DNA of 64,000 nucleotides from Limnanthes douglasii subsp. nivea (GCA_036936605.1 JAUPFV010000004.1:64380352-64444351); one strand, 5' to 3'; counted from the stretch's first letter, positions 34,180 to 45,879 are shown. The notes: generated by a model from the sequence alone, not told the origin. Translations and numbers: made by a program.

Positions 34180-34905
34180 TGTTATGTAGAAACCCATAGA
34201 TTCATGTGATACCTCTATGCCTAAGAAACAATGTAGGTTTCCCAAGTCTTTTAGAGAAAACATTAGATTGAGTTTCTTGATAAAATTTTATAGATGATCA
34301 AGAATGTTTCTAGTGATGATAATATCATCCATGTAGACTAATAAGATGAGAATAACATGTTTGAACACAAGAAAATACATCGAGTTGTCAGCCTTAGAGT
34401 TTGTGAAACCCCACAGAATCAGAGTCTCCCATAGTTTAGAGTACTAAGCCCTTGGGGCTTGTTTGAGGCCATATAAGGCCTTGTAAAGTTTGTAGACACG
34501 AGACAAGTTCTTGGGTTCCTAAAACCTTCAGGTCGAGCTATGTATAGATTCTTAGTGATCTCACCATTTATGAAGGTATTGTAATGTCTAGTTGTCGAAC
34601 TGCCCAATCTTTTGAGACTACTAGAGTTATGACCAATATGATTATATAAGGTTTTATCATAAGACTAAAAGTTTATGTAAAGTCAATACATTGTGTCTGA
34701 AGGAAACCATTGGCTACCAAACGTGTTTATAACTCTTAATAAACCTAACAGAGTTATGTTTGATCTTATAAACCCATTTGCAACATATTATGTTCGTGTT
34801 TGACCTACGGGGAACAAGGGACTAAGTGTTGTTCTTAACAATAACAACATATTCTATTTGTATAGGTTGAGTCAAATTAGGATTTTTGATAGCATTAGAT
34901 AATTT
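34180..34905 (-). pseudogene. Copia reverse transcriptase fragment
   Basis: The minus strand encodes AIKNPNLTQPIQIEYVVIVK with NNTWSL-like sequence, then YKTRLVANGFLQTQCIDFT, a KDWAVRQLDI-like segment, ARPEGFRNPRTCLV, and the catalytic LLVYMDDIIIT (near 34335). All are copia RT landmarks in order, with stops and frameshifts. Upstream of it (34906-35141) the broken frame resembles the integrase-RT linker of copia elements. The young Tat element inserted at that point. Confidence 0.8.
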
Positions 34906-35141
34906 TGTAGCTTATGATAAAAGTATTGCGGGAGTAGTGGTCAGGCTAGTGTAGGGTTATTTTAGTTTTTGAATGTCATGTTTATCTTTGGTGGATCATG
35001 TTGTATGTATTGTATGTTTGTGTGCGTTGTATGGTCTGTGGTAATTATAGGTCAATAGCTATGGTAGGTATATTGTGTGTGGTTGATGACTGAGGTGTAT
35101 TGGGTGAGGCCAAGTGTGAGTTTTGTGGTATAGGTTGGTAG

Positions 35142-35434
35142 TGATAAGGAAAGATATTCTACAGGGACCTAAATGTAATTAGTAAGGACTAGATTGATAA
35201 GTCTTACAAATATAAAGTAGGATTAAGATTTTATAAGAGAGATAGGGACTAAGTTGTGAATATTCACTTATGTAACCACCTTTGTAACTGATTCACCTGG
35301 TCTATTTATAGAGGTTGAGGAAAACAGTTACACTCATGAAATAATTAGAAGTGCAATACTACTTTCACTACTGAAAACTCTCTCTGTGAAGATTTTAGTT
35401 CTTGATTCTCTTAATCCAACTTTATTTCATACCA
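35142..35434 (+). repeat. 5' LTR of the young Tat element
   Basis: Contains a TATA-like tctatttatagagg near 35311, consistent with the transcription start of the element. It is identical to the 3' copy except at five sites. Confidence 0.95.
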
Positions 35435-35435
35435 A

Positions 35436-35456
35436 ATTGGCGCTAGAAAGAGGGGT
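35436..35456 (+). other. Primer binding site of the young Tat element
   Basis: TTGGCGCTAGAAAGAGGGG begins two bases after the LTR end. It resembles the TGGCGCC-type priming sites of Tat elements. The primer tRNA was not identified from sequence alone. Confidence 0.75.
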
Positions 35457-35561
35457 CGAGGATACCTTGATCAAAAGATCAGAAATCGACTCTCGAGTTT
35501 TCGTTTTGTGAAGTTTTTTGTTCGAATCTTCGTATTTTGTTTGGTTTTTCGCTGATTGAAG

Positions 35562-36460
35562 ATGAATTCAGAAGGAGGTGACAATCCGTCTGTTCGAAAG
35601 GCTATGGAAACCTTGAAATCCGATCTGCAAGAGGCAGGTAAATCGATTCCAACTCAATTAAACCAATTCGATTTCGAGGGAAAAATGAATGAGATGATAA
35701 GGAAGGTGGCGGAGCTTGACGAGTTGGTAAAAAAGAAGGAAAATAGTGATGGTGCTAGACTTAGGTCTAAAGTAGCGAGGGGCGATCAGGATGATCAGTC
35801 GGATCAGTCAATGGACGATGGCGACACTCGATATGAGCAACGTAAAGCATGTTTTAATCAGAAAAAAGAGTATAGTGGAATGAAGAGGAAAGGAAAGTTA
35901 CAGAAGCGACAGTATATGACTTCTAGTGGTGAAGAGGATTACGAAAATTCAGACTCAGATGAAACACCGAGGTACGAGCGTCCTCGAGGCCATTCAAGAG
36001 GAGCAGAGCGTGAGCTCGGGTCAGCTAAGATGAATAAGGAAGGGAGGCAAAAGAAAGAAAGGCGAGTATATTCTCCTTGAAAATATTCGCCTCGGAGGTG
36101 TTCGCCTCGAAAATATGAAGGTGAGTCAAGCTTATATGCTACTGTGGGGATGAGAAATGAAGATCAATATGTTTAAGGAGTCGACTGAAGGGACTCACCA
36201 CTGATCAGAGAGATTAGATCAGTACCGCTTCCGAGGCGGTTTGATATTTCTAAAGTTGATAAGTTTGATGGGACTCAAGATCTCGATGAACATATAGAAC
36301 AATTTAAAAACTACATGACTAATTTCGAAGACGACGAAAATTGGTGTGTAGAGCATTCTCTCAGACGTTTAAGGGAACTGCGCTGAAATGGTTCAACAAG
36401 ATTCCTAAGGAATAAATTGCAAATTTTAGAGGCTTCTATACCGCTTTCCGAAGACAGTTT
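35562..36460 (+). pseudogene. gag of the young Tat element, broken
   Basis: The first ATG is at 35562 (MNSEGGDNPSVRKAMETLKS). The first 173 codons are open, Lys/Glu-rich and end at TGA 36078. In the same frame there are TAA at 36174 and TGA at 36186. A one-base shift near 36345 moves to the pol frame, and TAA follows at 36413. The capsid domain is clear: RRFDISKVDKFDGTQDLDEH, IEQFKNYMTNFEDDENW, then in the shifted frame AFSQTFKGTALKWFNKIP. Two of the stops look like CGA-to-TGA changes and one like AAA-to-TAA. Confidence 0.9.
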
Positions 36461-39400
36461 GTGGGAAGCAAAGAAATGAGAGCTAATGGGGATACAATAA
36501 TACAATGCAAGCAGGCCGCGGGAGAGAAACTGAAGGATTATACTAAGAGATTCGTATCAACCAAAACTGAACTAGATGATTGTGAAGAAAGTGTAGCTAT
36601 GGCAGCATTTAGACAAGGATTGTTGCCTGGGGATTTAGCCGATGAGACTACGGGGCGTAGGGCGTTAACATTTGGAGCTCTCATGGCTCAGGTTGAGGAT
36701 CAGATTAAGGTCGAAGAATCGATGCGGGTTCGAGAAGGAGGCAGTACTATTCAGAAAGGGAATGGACAAGCTAACACTTCGAATAATAACTCATCACGTC
36801 CGAAGAATAATCAAAATGTTTCTAACCGAGGAGCTTCAAGCTCGTATCAAGGGGGATATAACCAGCACAATTCTAATAATCAGCAACAGTTTAGGTCCAG
36901 ATCGAATGTATGGGTAAGGCCAGATTACTATGCGGATCTGACTAAAAGCGTGGCTTCGATATATGAGAAAACAAGGGGAACAATAAATTTTAGAAAGCCA
37001 CCAGCAATTAACAGGCCAAGAGAGGAGCGCAATAATAAGTTCTGCAGGTATCATGATGATATTGGCCATGATACAAATGATTGCATTGCTCTAAAGAAGG
37101 AGATGCAGATTTTGATAGAAAATGGGAAGTTGCTGGAATATGTCAGGAAGAATGCTAAAGTTGCAGCTCCGAAAATTGGTAATCCTAATTCTAAGCAGGA
37201 AACTGCACTGATGATTTTAGATGCTGCAGGTGACGAGTTTGATGTGGCCTCGGAATATGTCGACCCAGACCCTAGTCGACTATTGTTAATGTCAATAGAT
37301 GAGCCGATGCGTCAGGGACGTGTTCGAGATTTGTGTGCCTTCTTCGAATCACTAACAATATTTGGGGGAGATTCGATGACCAACAACACTAATAATTCGA
37401 GGAAGAGGCATATAGTGAATTTAACACGACAAATTGAGGGAGGAGCATCGACACACCTAAGCAACAAGAAGGATGTGCCCTTTATAATTTTCGATGGGGA
37501 TGATTTGAGGGGGATTACTGGGCCACATGAAGATGCAGTGGTCATAGGAGCAGAAGTATGCGGGGTGGAGATTCGTCGAGTGTTGATCGATACCGGGAGC
37601 TCTGCTAATGTGCTTTTCAAGTCAACATATGAGAGATTAACTGCTCCGCCTCGAATAGAAAGGTCAGAAAGGACTATCATAGGGTTTACTGGTGCAACAG
37701 CAAATGTGATAGGGGAGTTCGAGGGTGAAATTTCATTGGGAAAGGGGCCTTTCAAAAAGAAAGTACAAGTACTTTTTGTGGTGGTGGATTGTCCATCGAG
37801 CTACAACGCTATTTCGGGAGGTCGTGGTTGGCTAAAATGTACGCTGTAGTGTCTACAGTTCATCAATGTTTGAAGTATGTGATCGAGGACCGAGTCGGCG
37901 TAGTTCGAAGTGATCAAAAGGTGGCAAGAGAATGTTACGCTGTTGTGTTTAGACTACGGGGCAAAAGTTTTGATGATCCGATGGAGAATTAGCAGTTTGG
38001 GGGGTTGTCTTCTGGTGGAACAGACGAGGGAATTGATGATCCGAGGTCAACCCCGAGTTCTGTGGTGGTCAGTGAGGAAGTAGAAGAATATATTTTCAGT
38101 AATGGAAGGGTACTTCGAATTGGGACTCTGTTGTCTTTATCGATGCGAGAAAAGTTGTTGACTTTTTTGTCTGAAAATTTGGATGTATTTGCGTGGAGGT
38201 CCGAAGACGTAGTGGGGGTCCCGAGTGACATCATATGTCATAGCTTGGCGGTCGATCCGAAGGTCAAACCGATAATTCAAAAAAGAAGGGCCTTTTCGTT
38301 GGAAAAATCCGAGGCCATAGTTGCCGAGGTGGATCGACTATATAAGATGGGGCATATCAGGGAAGCCAATTATCCGAGGTGGACGGCTAATCCTGTGGTG
38401 GTAAAAAAGAAGAACGGAAAATGGCGAATGTGTGTGGACTTCACAGATCTGAATAGGGCCTGTCCAAAAGATCCTTTTCCGGTGCCTCGAATCGATCAGT
38501 TAGTGGATTCCACTTCGGGAAATAAAATCTTGACGTTTATGGATGCATTTTCGGGGTATAATCAGATTCGAATGAATCCAGATGATGAAGAAAACACGAC
38601 TTTTATCACTGACAGAGGTCTGCACTGCTATAGAGTGATGCCGGTCGGATTAAAAAATACTGGGTCAACATATCAGAGGCTGATGAATAAGGCGTTTGCT
38701 TCACAAATTGGGAGAAATATCGAAGTGTACATCGATGATATGCTTGTTAAAAGCAAAAGTGATGATGAACACATTGATGATTTAGAAGAAACGTTTTTGA
38801 ATCTCAGAGCCATACAATTGAAGTTGAACCCAGAAAAATGTACATTTGGAGTTCGATCTGGCAAGTTTCTGGGGTACATGATTAGTGAAAGAGGAATCGA
38901 AGTGGATCCAAAACAATTGAAGGCTCTGATATCGATGTCTTCCCCTCGGAATATCTAAGAAGTGCAAATGTTAACGGGCAGGTTAGCAGCTTTGAACAGA
39001 TTCATCTCTCGTTTTTCAGATAAGTGCTTGCCTTTTTTCCAGGTGCTGCGTAGACCTAATAATTTTGAGTGGACTTCGGATTGTGAAGAATCTTTTATGA
39101 AGATCAAAAATCTTTTGTCCTCTCCTGAAATATTGTCAAAGCCTCGAAAGGGTGAGCAGTTATTTTTGTATATAGCAGTATCGGATTATGCAGTGAGTGC
39201 AGTTCTGGTCAGTGAAGATACGAGAATTTCGAAGCCTGTCTACTATGTCAACAAAAGTTTGGTTGATGCTGAGAAACGCTATTTGAAGCTCGAAAAATTG
39301 GCACTGTGTATAGTACTGGCAGCGAGAAAAATGCGCCCTTACTTCCAGGCACATACGATTGTGGTTCGAACTTCATATCCATTATAAAATGTGTTGCAAA

Positions 39401-41298
39401 AGCCAGACATCTCAGGAAGGATGACTAAATGGTCTGTAGAATTAGGAGATTTCAATGTGTTATTCTCTCCTCGAACAGCTATCAAAGCTCAAGCCTTAGC
39501 AGATTTTTTGGTTGAGTTTCACTCAAGCAGATCCGAAGAGAAAGATGATGAAAAGGTGAACGTGAATCCGACGTGGACGATACGAACTGATGGGGGATCC
39601 AGTAACAGGGGGTCGAGTGCAGGAGTGGAATTGGTGGCACCAACAGGGGAATTTATGTTTCAAGCTATAAAATTTGGATTTCATGCTTCGAACAACGAAG
39701 CTGAATACGAAGCTGTGCTAGCAGGATTACGGTTAGCAAAAATTTGTGGGGCAATGTTTGTGCGCTTGGAAACAGATTCGCAGTTGGTAGTTAATCATGT
39801 TAAAGGAATATCAGAAGCTAAAAAGGAACGTTTGGTTTTGTACTTACAAGAGCTACGAGGAATGATGGCACAGTTTGAAAATGTCGAGGTGGAGCATATT
39901 CGAAGAGGAAGCAACACAATGGCTGATTCTTTGGCAACAATGGCTTACTCTGAAGAATATCCATGTATCATGACACAACCATCGCCTTCGATCATATCGA
40001 ATTCTGAGCAGTGTGAAGTTGTTAATGAGGTAGTGAATGATCCGATGTGCGCTCGAGGAGATTGGAGGTTTAACTTGTTAAACTTTATTTCGAAGGGAAT
40101 ATTACCTCTTGATAAACACTTGCTCAAGAAAATAAAGTATAAAGCTCTTGGCTATGTGGTATTGGATGGGGTATTGTACAAAAGGTCTGCATTGAAACCT
40201 TTGCTACGATGTTTGAGTAAGGAAGAGTCTCAAAGCATCCTATCGGAATTGCATGATGGAGATGGGTCAGCTCATTGTGGATTCAAAGCTTTAACGCGTA
40301 GGGTATTGTTGGCAGGGTATTATTGGCCTACCATATTGCAGGATGCTAAAGTGTTAGTTCGAAGCTGTGATACTTGCCAAAGGTATGCAAATTTAATACA
40401 TAAACCAGCAATACCTCTAATGACAATCTCCGAGGCGGTTCCTTTCGATAGGTGGGGGATTGATTTAGTAGGACCATTACCTATGGCTTCTGGTGGAAGA
40501 CAGATGATTATTGTTGCGGTCGATTATTTTTCGAAGTGGGCAGAAGCAGAACCTTTAGCTGGGACAAAAGCTAAGGATGTAATCAAGTTTATTCAGAGTA
40601 ACATCTGCTACCGTTTTGGAGTTCCTCGGAAAATAACGACGGACAACGGTCCTCAATTTAATAACAAGGAAATGGATTCTTTTTGCTCTTCGAAAGGAAT
40701 ACAGCAATGTTTTTCTACTCCTTTCCACACCCAAGCAAATGGACAGGTGGAAGTCACGAATAGATCTATTTTGGATGGTTTGAAGAAAAATTTAGCAGGA
40801 GCAGCAGGGAAATGGCCAAATTATCTTCAAGAAGTGTTGTGGGCATATCGAACAACCCCTAGAGAGGCTACAAAAGAGACTCCTTTTTATTTAGTGTATG
40901 GAATGGACGTTGTGTGCCCTGCTGAATCTACATTGCCTTCTTACAGACTACTACGATATTCCGATGTGGATAACGATGAAGCTAGAAGGGTTGAGCTTGA
41001 TTTGTTAGAAGAGAAAAGGGTCAAAGCGCATTTGAATGTGGTCCATTATCAAACGTTAATGAGAAGCAGGTACGATGCTAAAGTTAAGAGGAGAGAATTC
41101 AAAATTGGTGATCGAGTGTTACGAAAAGTATTTCTTCATACTAGGGACAAGCACCTCGGAAAATTGGCTCCGAATTGGGAAGGTCCTTACAAAGTTAAAA
41201 TGAAGGTCAAGCCAGGTTCCTACAGGTTGTCTGATCGAGAGGGGAGGATGCTCAAACATCCTTGGAATATAGAGCACTTGAAATTGTACTGTGAGTAA
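36461..41298 (+). pseudogene. gag C-terminus and pol polyprotein of the young Tat element
   Basis: In order: end of the capsid (GSKEMRANGDTI, GLLPGDLADETT), an atypical knuckle FCRYHDDIGHDTNDC (~37040), protease RRVLIDTGSSANVLF (~37590), RT with VDFTDLNRACPK and VYIDDMLVKS (38725-38750), the usual RNase H (YVNKSLVDAEKRYLKLEKL), the second archaeal-type RNase H (TIRTDGGSSNRGSSAG, NNEAEYEAVL, LETDSQLVV, ADSLATMA; 39565-39945), and integrase. Integrase has a zinc-binding start (SAHCGFKALT to CDTCQRYA), the Asp-Asp-Glu core (GIDLVGPLP, ITTDNGPQF, GQVEVTNRS) and a GPY-like end. Active sites are intact. Lesions are a one-base deletion near 37812 and stops at 37990, 38956 and 39385. There is no chromodomain. 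Confidence 0.95.
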
Positions 41299-41834
41299 AC
41301 TGTACTTCGAATCTTTGTAAAACAGACATACTCTTTCCTTATCTGTTGGCCCAGAAAGGTTTTAACGAGGTGTCTGGTTAATATTGAATTTTTTAATAAA
41401 ATTTCTTTTGGCCATTGGTTGTTTACTATGATAAGTGATTTATTATTTTGGTAACTTGGCGAAGATTGATCATCTTTGAAAGTTGACCAAGAATAATTTT
41501 CCGAAGCAATAGCTTTGAAGAAACAACCAAATTTTCGAGGTGCCACGTCTTATGAGTGCATCTAATTTTCGAGGTGCCACGTCTTATGAGTGCATCTAAT
41601 TTTCGAGGTGCCACGTCTTATGAGTGCATCTTAATTTTCAAGGTGCCTCCATTTGTAAATGCATCTAATTTTCGAAGCGACAAATTTAAATAAATACGCC
41701 AGAAGTTTAAGATAAAATTTAAATAAAAAAAGAGGAAGAAAGTTGCTTGTTCATCGGGTAAAACACGAAGTCTGCAAAAAGGTGAGAATTACTTAGCCAA
41801 ATACACAAAAAACAAGTACGATATGCTTAATCTA
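41299..41834. repeat. Noncoding gap between pol and the antisense gene, with a 34-bp tandem array
   Basis: Between the convergent ends of pol and the antisense gene. At about 41530-41700 the unit attttcgaggtgccacgtct plus tatgagtgcatcta is repeated: three near-perfect copies then two diverged ones. The rest shows no coding potential. It may serve as the transcription end of both genes. Confidence 0.8.
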
Positions 41835-44672
41835 TTAGGCATCTTCTTCTTCCGATGATTCGTCAGTAGCATCACTTTCTTCTGAAGAACTTGAAGGTAC
41901 TTCGAATGCTTCTTTTGGACGATCTTTCTCTGGGACTTGTTTCCAAAATTCTGTTAAGTTTAGCCTTGGATAAGCAACATGGATTTCTCGAAGAAGATTG
42001 TTAGCTGTATCAATTTCAGCTTTTCTGATTCCATTAAGCATCACAGAACCAACAGCAGCTTCGGCTTTCTTAACATCAGTCTTTTTCTCTTCCTCGAATC
42101 CTGTTCGAAGAGTTGTCATTTGAGTTTGACAGTTGCTCAATTTTTCTTGGAATTCTTTAACAAGTTTCTCAGCATCGGAAGCTTTTTTCTTTGCCTTGGA
42201 GATAGCAGTGGAGTGTTGAGAATTTAGATCTTCAATAGCTTGTCGATGAGAAGCCTCCAGAGCTTCGATTTTTTCTTTGTGTTCTTTAAAAAGCTTGTCT
42301 TTTTCAGCTTCGAATTTCTGGAGTGCCTCATTTTTCGAAGTCTTTACAGACTCTGTTTCTTTTTTGCTCTTGATCAATTCTTGTGCAAGAAGCTCCAATT
42401 GTGTGTGTGAATTTTTTATTTCTTCACATAATTTGTTGGCTGAAGCAGTTAAATTATCAAAAGGACGAAGGATTGAAGCTACCTCATCGGATTTGTCTGA
42501 ATTAGGAAAGATTGATGGGAGGTGATGAACAGGAACGATGGCGTTAGATGTCGAAGCCATAGCAGCCCCAATAGAAGTTGATGGAATAATATTGGTAGGT
42601 TGGGAGCCACTGCCAGTAAATGCAAAGTCCCCGCTTGAATTGAAATCTCCGAGGTCAAGGTAATCGTCTACTTGATTATCTCCTAGTGTCAGTCCTCCTT
42701 CAGGGTTTTCTTCAACAAAAGTTTTCCCGTGCACTTCGGAAGCCAATACCTCCTCGAGTATGTCAGCCTCGTTCTTTTTCTTTGGCGTACTGGACTTGCT
42801 CTTTTTCTTCTTTGGAGAGTTATCTTTTTTCTTTTTCAAAGCAGGTTCATCCTCCTCGGATATTGAGGGAAGTTGAGAGGCGGGCACTTTTCTCTTCACT
42901 GCACGCTTCGAAGTCTTGGAAGAGTTAGCCTTGCTTGTACTGGCTTTCTTGTGGGTCAACTTTCCTTTTTTCTTTAGTGGAAGATGGCTGTCACTTCGGT
43001 TCCTGGTGGGAAGATAGGTCTTCCCATCTGGTGCAAGTATTCTTTGAACTGCTATAATGGGATCTGGAGGGGTCATCGGATCTTCAGGGAAGTCAGCTCC
43101 CAGAGTGATGCGCCACAGATGACTGTTGACGAAGTTGATTGGTAAAAAGGCTGAGTGAAAGCCGTTTCCCCAGGCTTTCTCTGCCCATGCAGCCATGTTT
43201 TGGAAGATGTCCTTTGCAGCTTCTCGACGACCTTTGAACCGCCTCGGAATTTCTGAGAAGAGAACAAGCAGTTAGATAAGAGGACTTCATTAATCTGGCT
43301 AGGTTTAATAAGTTAGAAATGTTAATAAAACAGTAATGATGCACTTACTACTATCTCTCCAGGTGAGAGTAAGCTTTGAAGGGTTGTCGTCGGAAATCTC
43401 TTTCCCATTTTCCCAAGCGCCTGATAGAAAGACAAACCTTTGTTTCCAAAGTTTGTCAGCTTCGAGGAGGTCATCGATAATCTTCAAATCATCCTCCAGT
43501 GTTAGGTAGTAGAATGGTAAGACTGGCCCGTTTGAGAGCTTGGTCATTGAGATGAAGTCCTCAATTTTGAGGGGGATGCCTCCTAGCCTCGACACCATAA
43601 TGGCGGAGAATAAAGTAAATAATTGGTTTGGGGTAACTTGTGTGGGACATAACTTGAGAATTTCGAAGTATCGCACAATCATGGGATCGAGGGGAAATCG
43701 AAGTCCCCAGTTGAAGAGCTCAGGATAGACTACCAGTTCGTCCTTTTGACAGCTCAGGGGTGTCTCTCCTTCCACTGGTAGTCGAAGAATCATCTTGTCT
43801 GTTAATCCCCATAGCTTTCTGAGTTCTTCTTTCTCTGATTCGAGGTAATAAGTATAGGGTACATTCTTTAGGGCAAGAATGTACCGAGGAGAAAGTGATC
43901 GAAGATTTTCTTGAACCAAAGCAGCAACATCCTCGGGGAGTGTAATGAGAGGTTTCTTTCCTCGAACTTTCTTCGGAGGGATCACCTCATCAGCCTCTGA
44001 TTCCTCTTCGGCATCGGATTCAGTAGCTTCAGAATCATTCTCTTTATTGTTATCCTCATCGATGGCCTCATCGGTACGACTTCGGATTTGAGTTTCAGCT
44101 TGAGTCACAAGAATTGGTTGACTACTTTCTGGTGTAGTGTCAACCACTTCTTGTGGGGGAGGAGGAGAAGAGGTTTCTGCTTCTTCACCCATTGCTAGAA
44201 ATGTTGATTTTTTGGCACGTTTAACTCTGACAGCTTCGAATTGAGGAGGAAGTAAGTTGGGTTGAAGATTTTTAGGTGCTTCGAATGAGAGGACAGGTGA
44301 TTTGGTTTGTGGTTTTTTATCAGTTGGTGGCTTGTCTAAAGTAACAACTTTAGATTTCCGATGAGGTCTTAGCAAAGGAGAAGTAGGTTGATTTCGAGGA
44401 GGAAAGGTTTCTTGATTAGTTTCTGGGTTTGAAGCTAAGGGTGAAGACGAAGTGGCAAGGTTGGGGTCGAAGTTACCATATTCAAAAGTGGTACAAGAAG
44501 AATGAGGACCGTTGTAGATCAACCCAGCAGCCTTGTATTCTTTGGCTCTTTGAGAAATACAAAGATAATCGTAGGCGCCAAATACTTGATTGCTAGAACC
44601 AGGGAAAAGAGGTTTCTTTGATTTTACTGGTTTTCTGGGTTTAGATCTTTTGTATTTAGGATATCTTCTCAT
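41835..44672 (-). CDS. Intact two-exon antisense gene (aORF) of the young Tat element
   Basis: ATG at 44670-44672. Exon 1 is 44672-43349 and exon 2 is 43252-41835, separated by a 96-bp GT-AG intron. The joined frame has 913 codons without a stop. The protein has a basic start (MRRYPKYKRSKPRKPVKSKK), a Pro/Ser-rich stretch, and an acidic patch (~205-225). A conserved domain follows (about 245-440: ILALKNVPYTYYLESEKEEL, GLRFPLDPMIVRYFEILKLC), and it continues across the intron (AWAEKAWGNGFHSAFLPINF). Then come Lys-rich nuclear-signal-like clusters (~520-570), a long coiled coil (~700-850) and an acidic tail ending EESDATDESSEEEDA. There is no transmembrane segment. The conserved domain resembles Transposase_28 (putative gypsy-type transposon). 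Function is unknown; a nuclear or nucleic-acid-associated role is inference only. Confidence 0.85.
43253..43348 (-). other. Intron of the antisense gene in the young Tat element
   Basis: Donor GTAAGTGC and acceptor TTGTTCTCTTCTCAG on the minus strand, 96 bp, phase 1. Removing it joins the two long frames without a stop. The 10-20 kb element has an intron (12161-12249) at the equivalent residue and phase. Confidence 0.85.
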
Positions 44673-44846
44673 ACAATGGGTATCGATCTGAGAGGTTGCT
44701 TTGGTGGATGAAAAAGATGAAGTGATTTAAAGGTTTATGAAGAACAGGTTGAAGATGGCTTGAAGAATAGGATGAAGATGAAGAACAGGTTGAAGATGGT
44801 TCAAGAAGTGATTTCTCTAAAAAGTTCTTAGTGAATGAAGAGTTGG

Positions 44847-44856
44847 GTATTTATAG
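44847..44856 (-). promoter_or_regulatory. TATA box of the antisense gene in the young Tat element
   Basis: CTATAAATAC on the minus strand, about 175 bp upstream of the ATG at 44672. The leader between them carries a tcttcatcttcatcc/cttcaacctgttcttcat pyrimidine-rich repeat. It suggests transcription opposite to the LTR-driven message. Confidence 0.65.
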
Positions 44857-45220
44857 GTTAAAGGAGTGACGTTGAGAATATGGAGAAGCAAAACCAGTGA
44901 GTTGCTCTCATTGGGTGGAATGTGAAACGAAAAGAAAACGTGTGGTGTCATAGGTCTACTATTAAAGGTCTAATCAATCTATCAAATAGGGATCAGGGAT
45001 TTCGAAGTATCAGCAAAACTATGCTTATAGTAATAATATTCGAAGTAAAGGCGAGGCTATACTTCAAGTTAATAAGTTCGAAGCGATTGGGAAATTTGTT
45101 TGCACTTATTAATAAATTCGAAGAGAAGTCACAGATCATTGAAGAAGCAAAGTGAAGAAAGTTGTATTTGCTCAGAGTAAAGTTCGAAGAGCGACTAGTT
45201 CTTATAAATTGTTTGTATAA

Positions 45221-45236
45221 GAACTAAAGGGGCTAC
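45221..45236 (+). other. Polypurine tract of the young Tat element
   Basis: GAACTAAAGGGGCTAC directly before the 3' LTR start TGATAAGG. Confidence 0.88.
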
Positions 45237-45529
45237 TGATAAGGAAAGATATTCTACAGGGACCTAAATGTAATTAGTAAGGACTAGATTGATAAGTCTT
45301 ACAAATATAAAGTAGGATTAAGCTTTTATAAGAGAGATATGGACTAAGTTGTGAATATTCACTTATGTAACCACCTTTGTAACTGATTCACCTGGTCTAT
45401 TTATAGAGGCTGAGGAAGACAGTTACACTCATGAAATAATTAGAAATGCAATACTACTTTCACTACTGAAAACTCTCTCTGTGAAGATTTTAGTTCTTGA
45501 TTCTCTTAATCCAACTTTATTTCATACCA
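45237..45529 (+). repeat. 3' LTR of the young Tat element
   Basis: Same length as the 5' LTR, with five substitutions. It is followed by the target duplication GGTAG. Confidence 0.95.
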
Positions 45530-45879
45530 GGTAGTAGTTGTGAATCTTTCTTTTCCTAATTGTGCTTTTAAGTGTCAAAGTCCTCTTATACCTATACCTT
45601 CCATAGGATTCAGGTTCGACCCTTTACAATAACTTCAAGATTGTTAGGATTGTGTACTTTAACATCATTTTAGTCGAATTTGAGTCGAAATTCAAAGTAT
45701 TTTCCCAGAGAAATATGAAATGAAGAAGTATCGAAGCCTCATTGTTTTCTTCTTCTATATTTGGATCTAGTAATACTTTACTGAGAGGTATTATTCATTA
45801 GGTTGTAACGTAAAACACAAATCATTTTATCTATGTATTCCACAATAGCTAGTTGTTCAATAGGCATCAAAACCAGCCA

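Larger units (their letters stand above)
35142..45529 (+). mobile_element. Young Ty3/gypsy Tat-type retrotransposon with an intact antisense gene
   Basis: Two 293-bp LTRs (35142-35434 and 45237-45529) start TGATAAGG and end TTTCATACCA. Target duplication GGTAG is at 35137-35141 and 45530-45534. The LTRs differ at 5 of 293 sites (1.7%), about 0.7 million years at 1.3e-8. Gag-pol lies on the plus strand (35562-41298) and a two-exon gene lies on the minus strand between pol and the 3' LTR (44672-41835). Two RNase H domains, no chromodomain and the antisense gene place it in the Tat lineage (Retand/RIRE2/Grande-like elements are known to carry antisense ORFs). Confidence 0.96.

Noticed and set aside
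36345..36345. Programmed ribosomal frameshift between gag and pol in the young element
   Set aside because: The shift falls inside the capsid domain, with stops around it, and no slippery site or structure is evident; it is better read as a one-base lesion.
45605..45625. ggttcgacccttt as a tRNA B box
   Set aside because: No A box, no cloverleaf stems and no CCA-adjacent acceptor stem; it lies in decayed copia flank.
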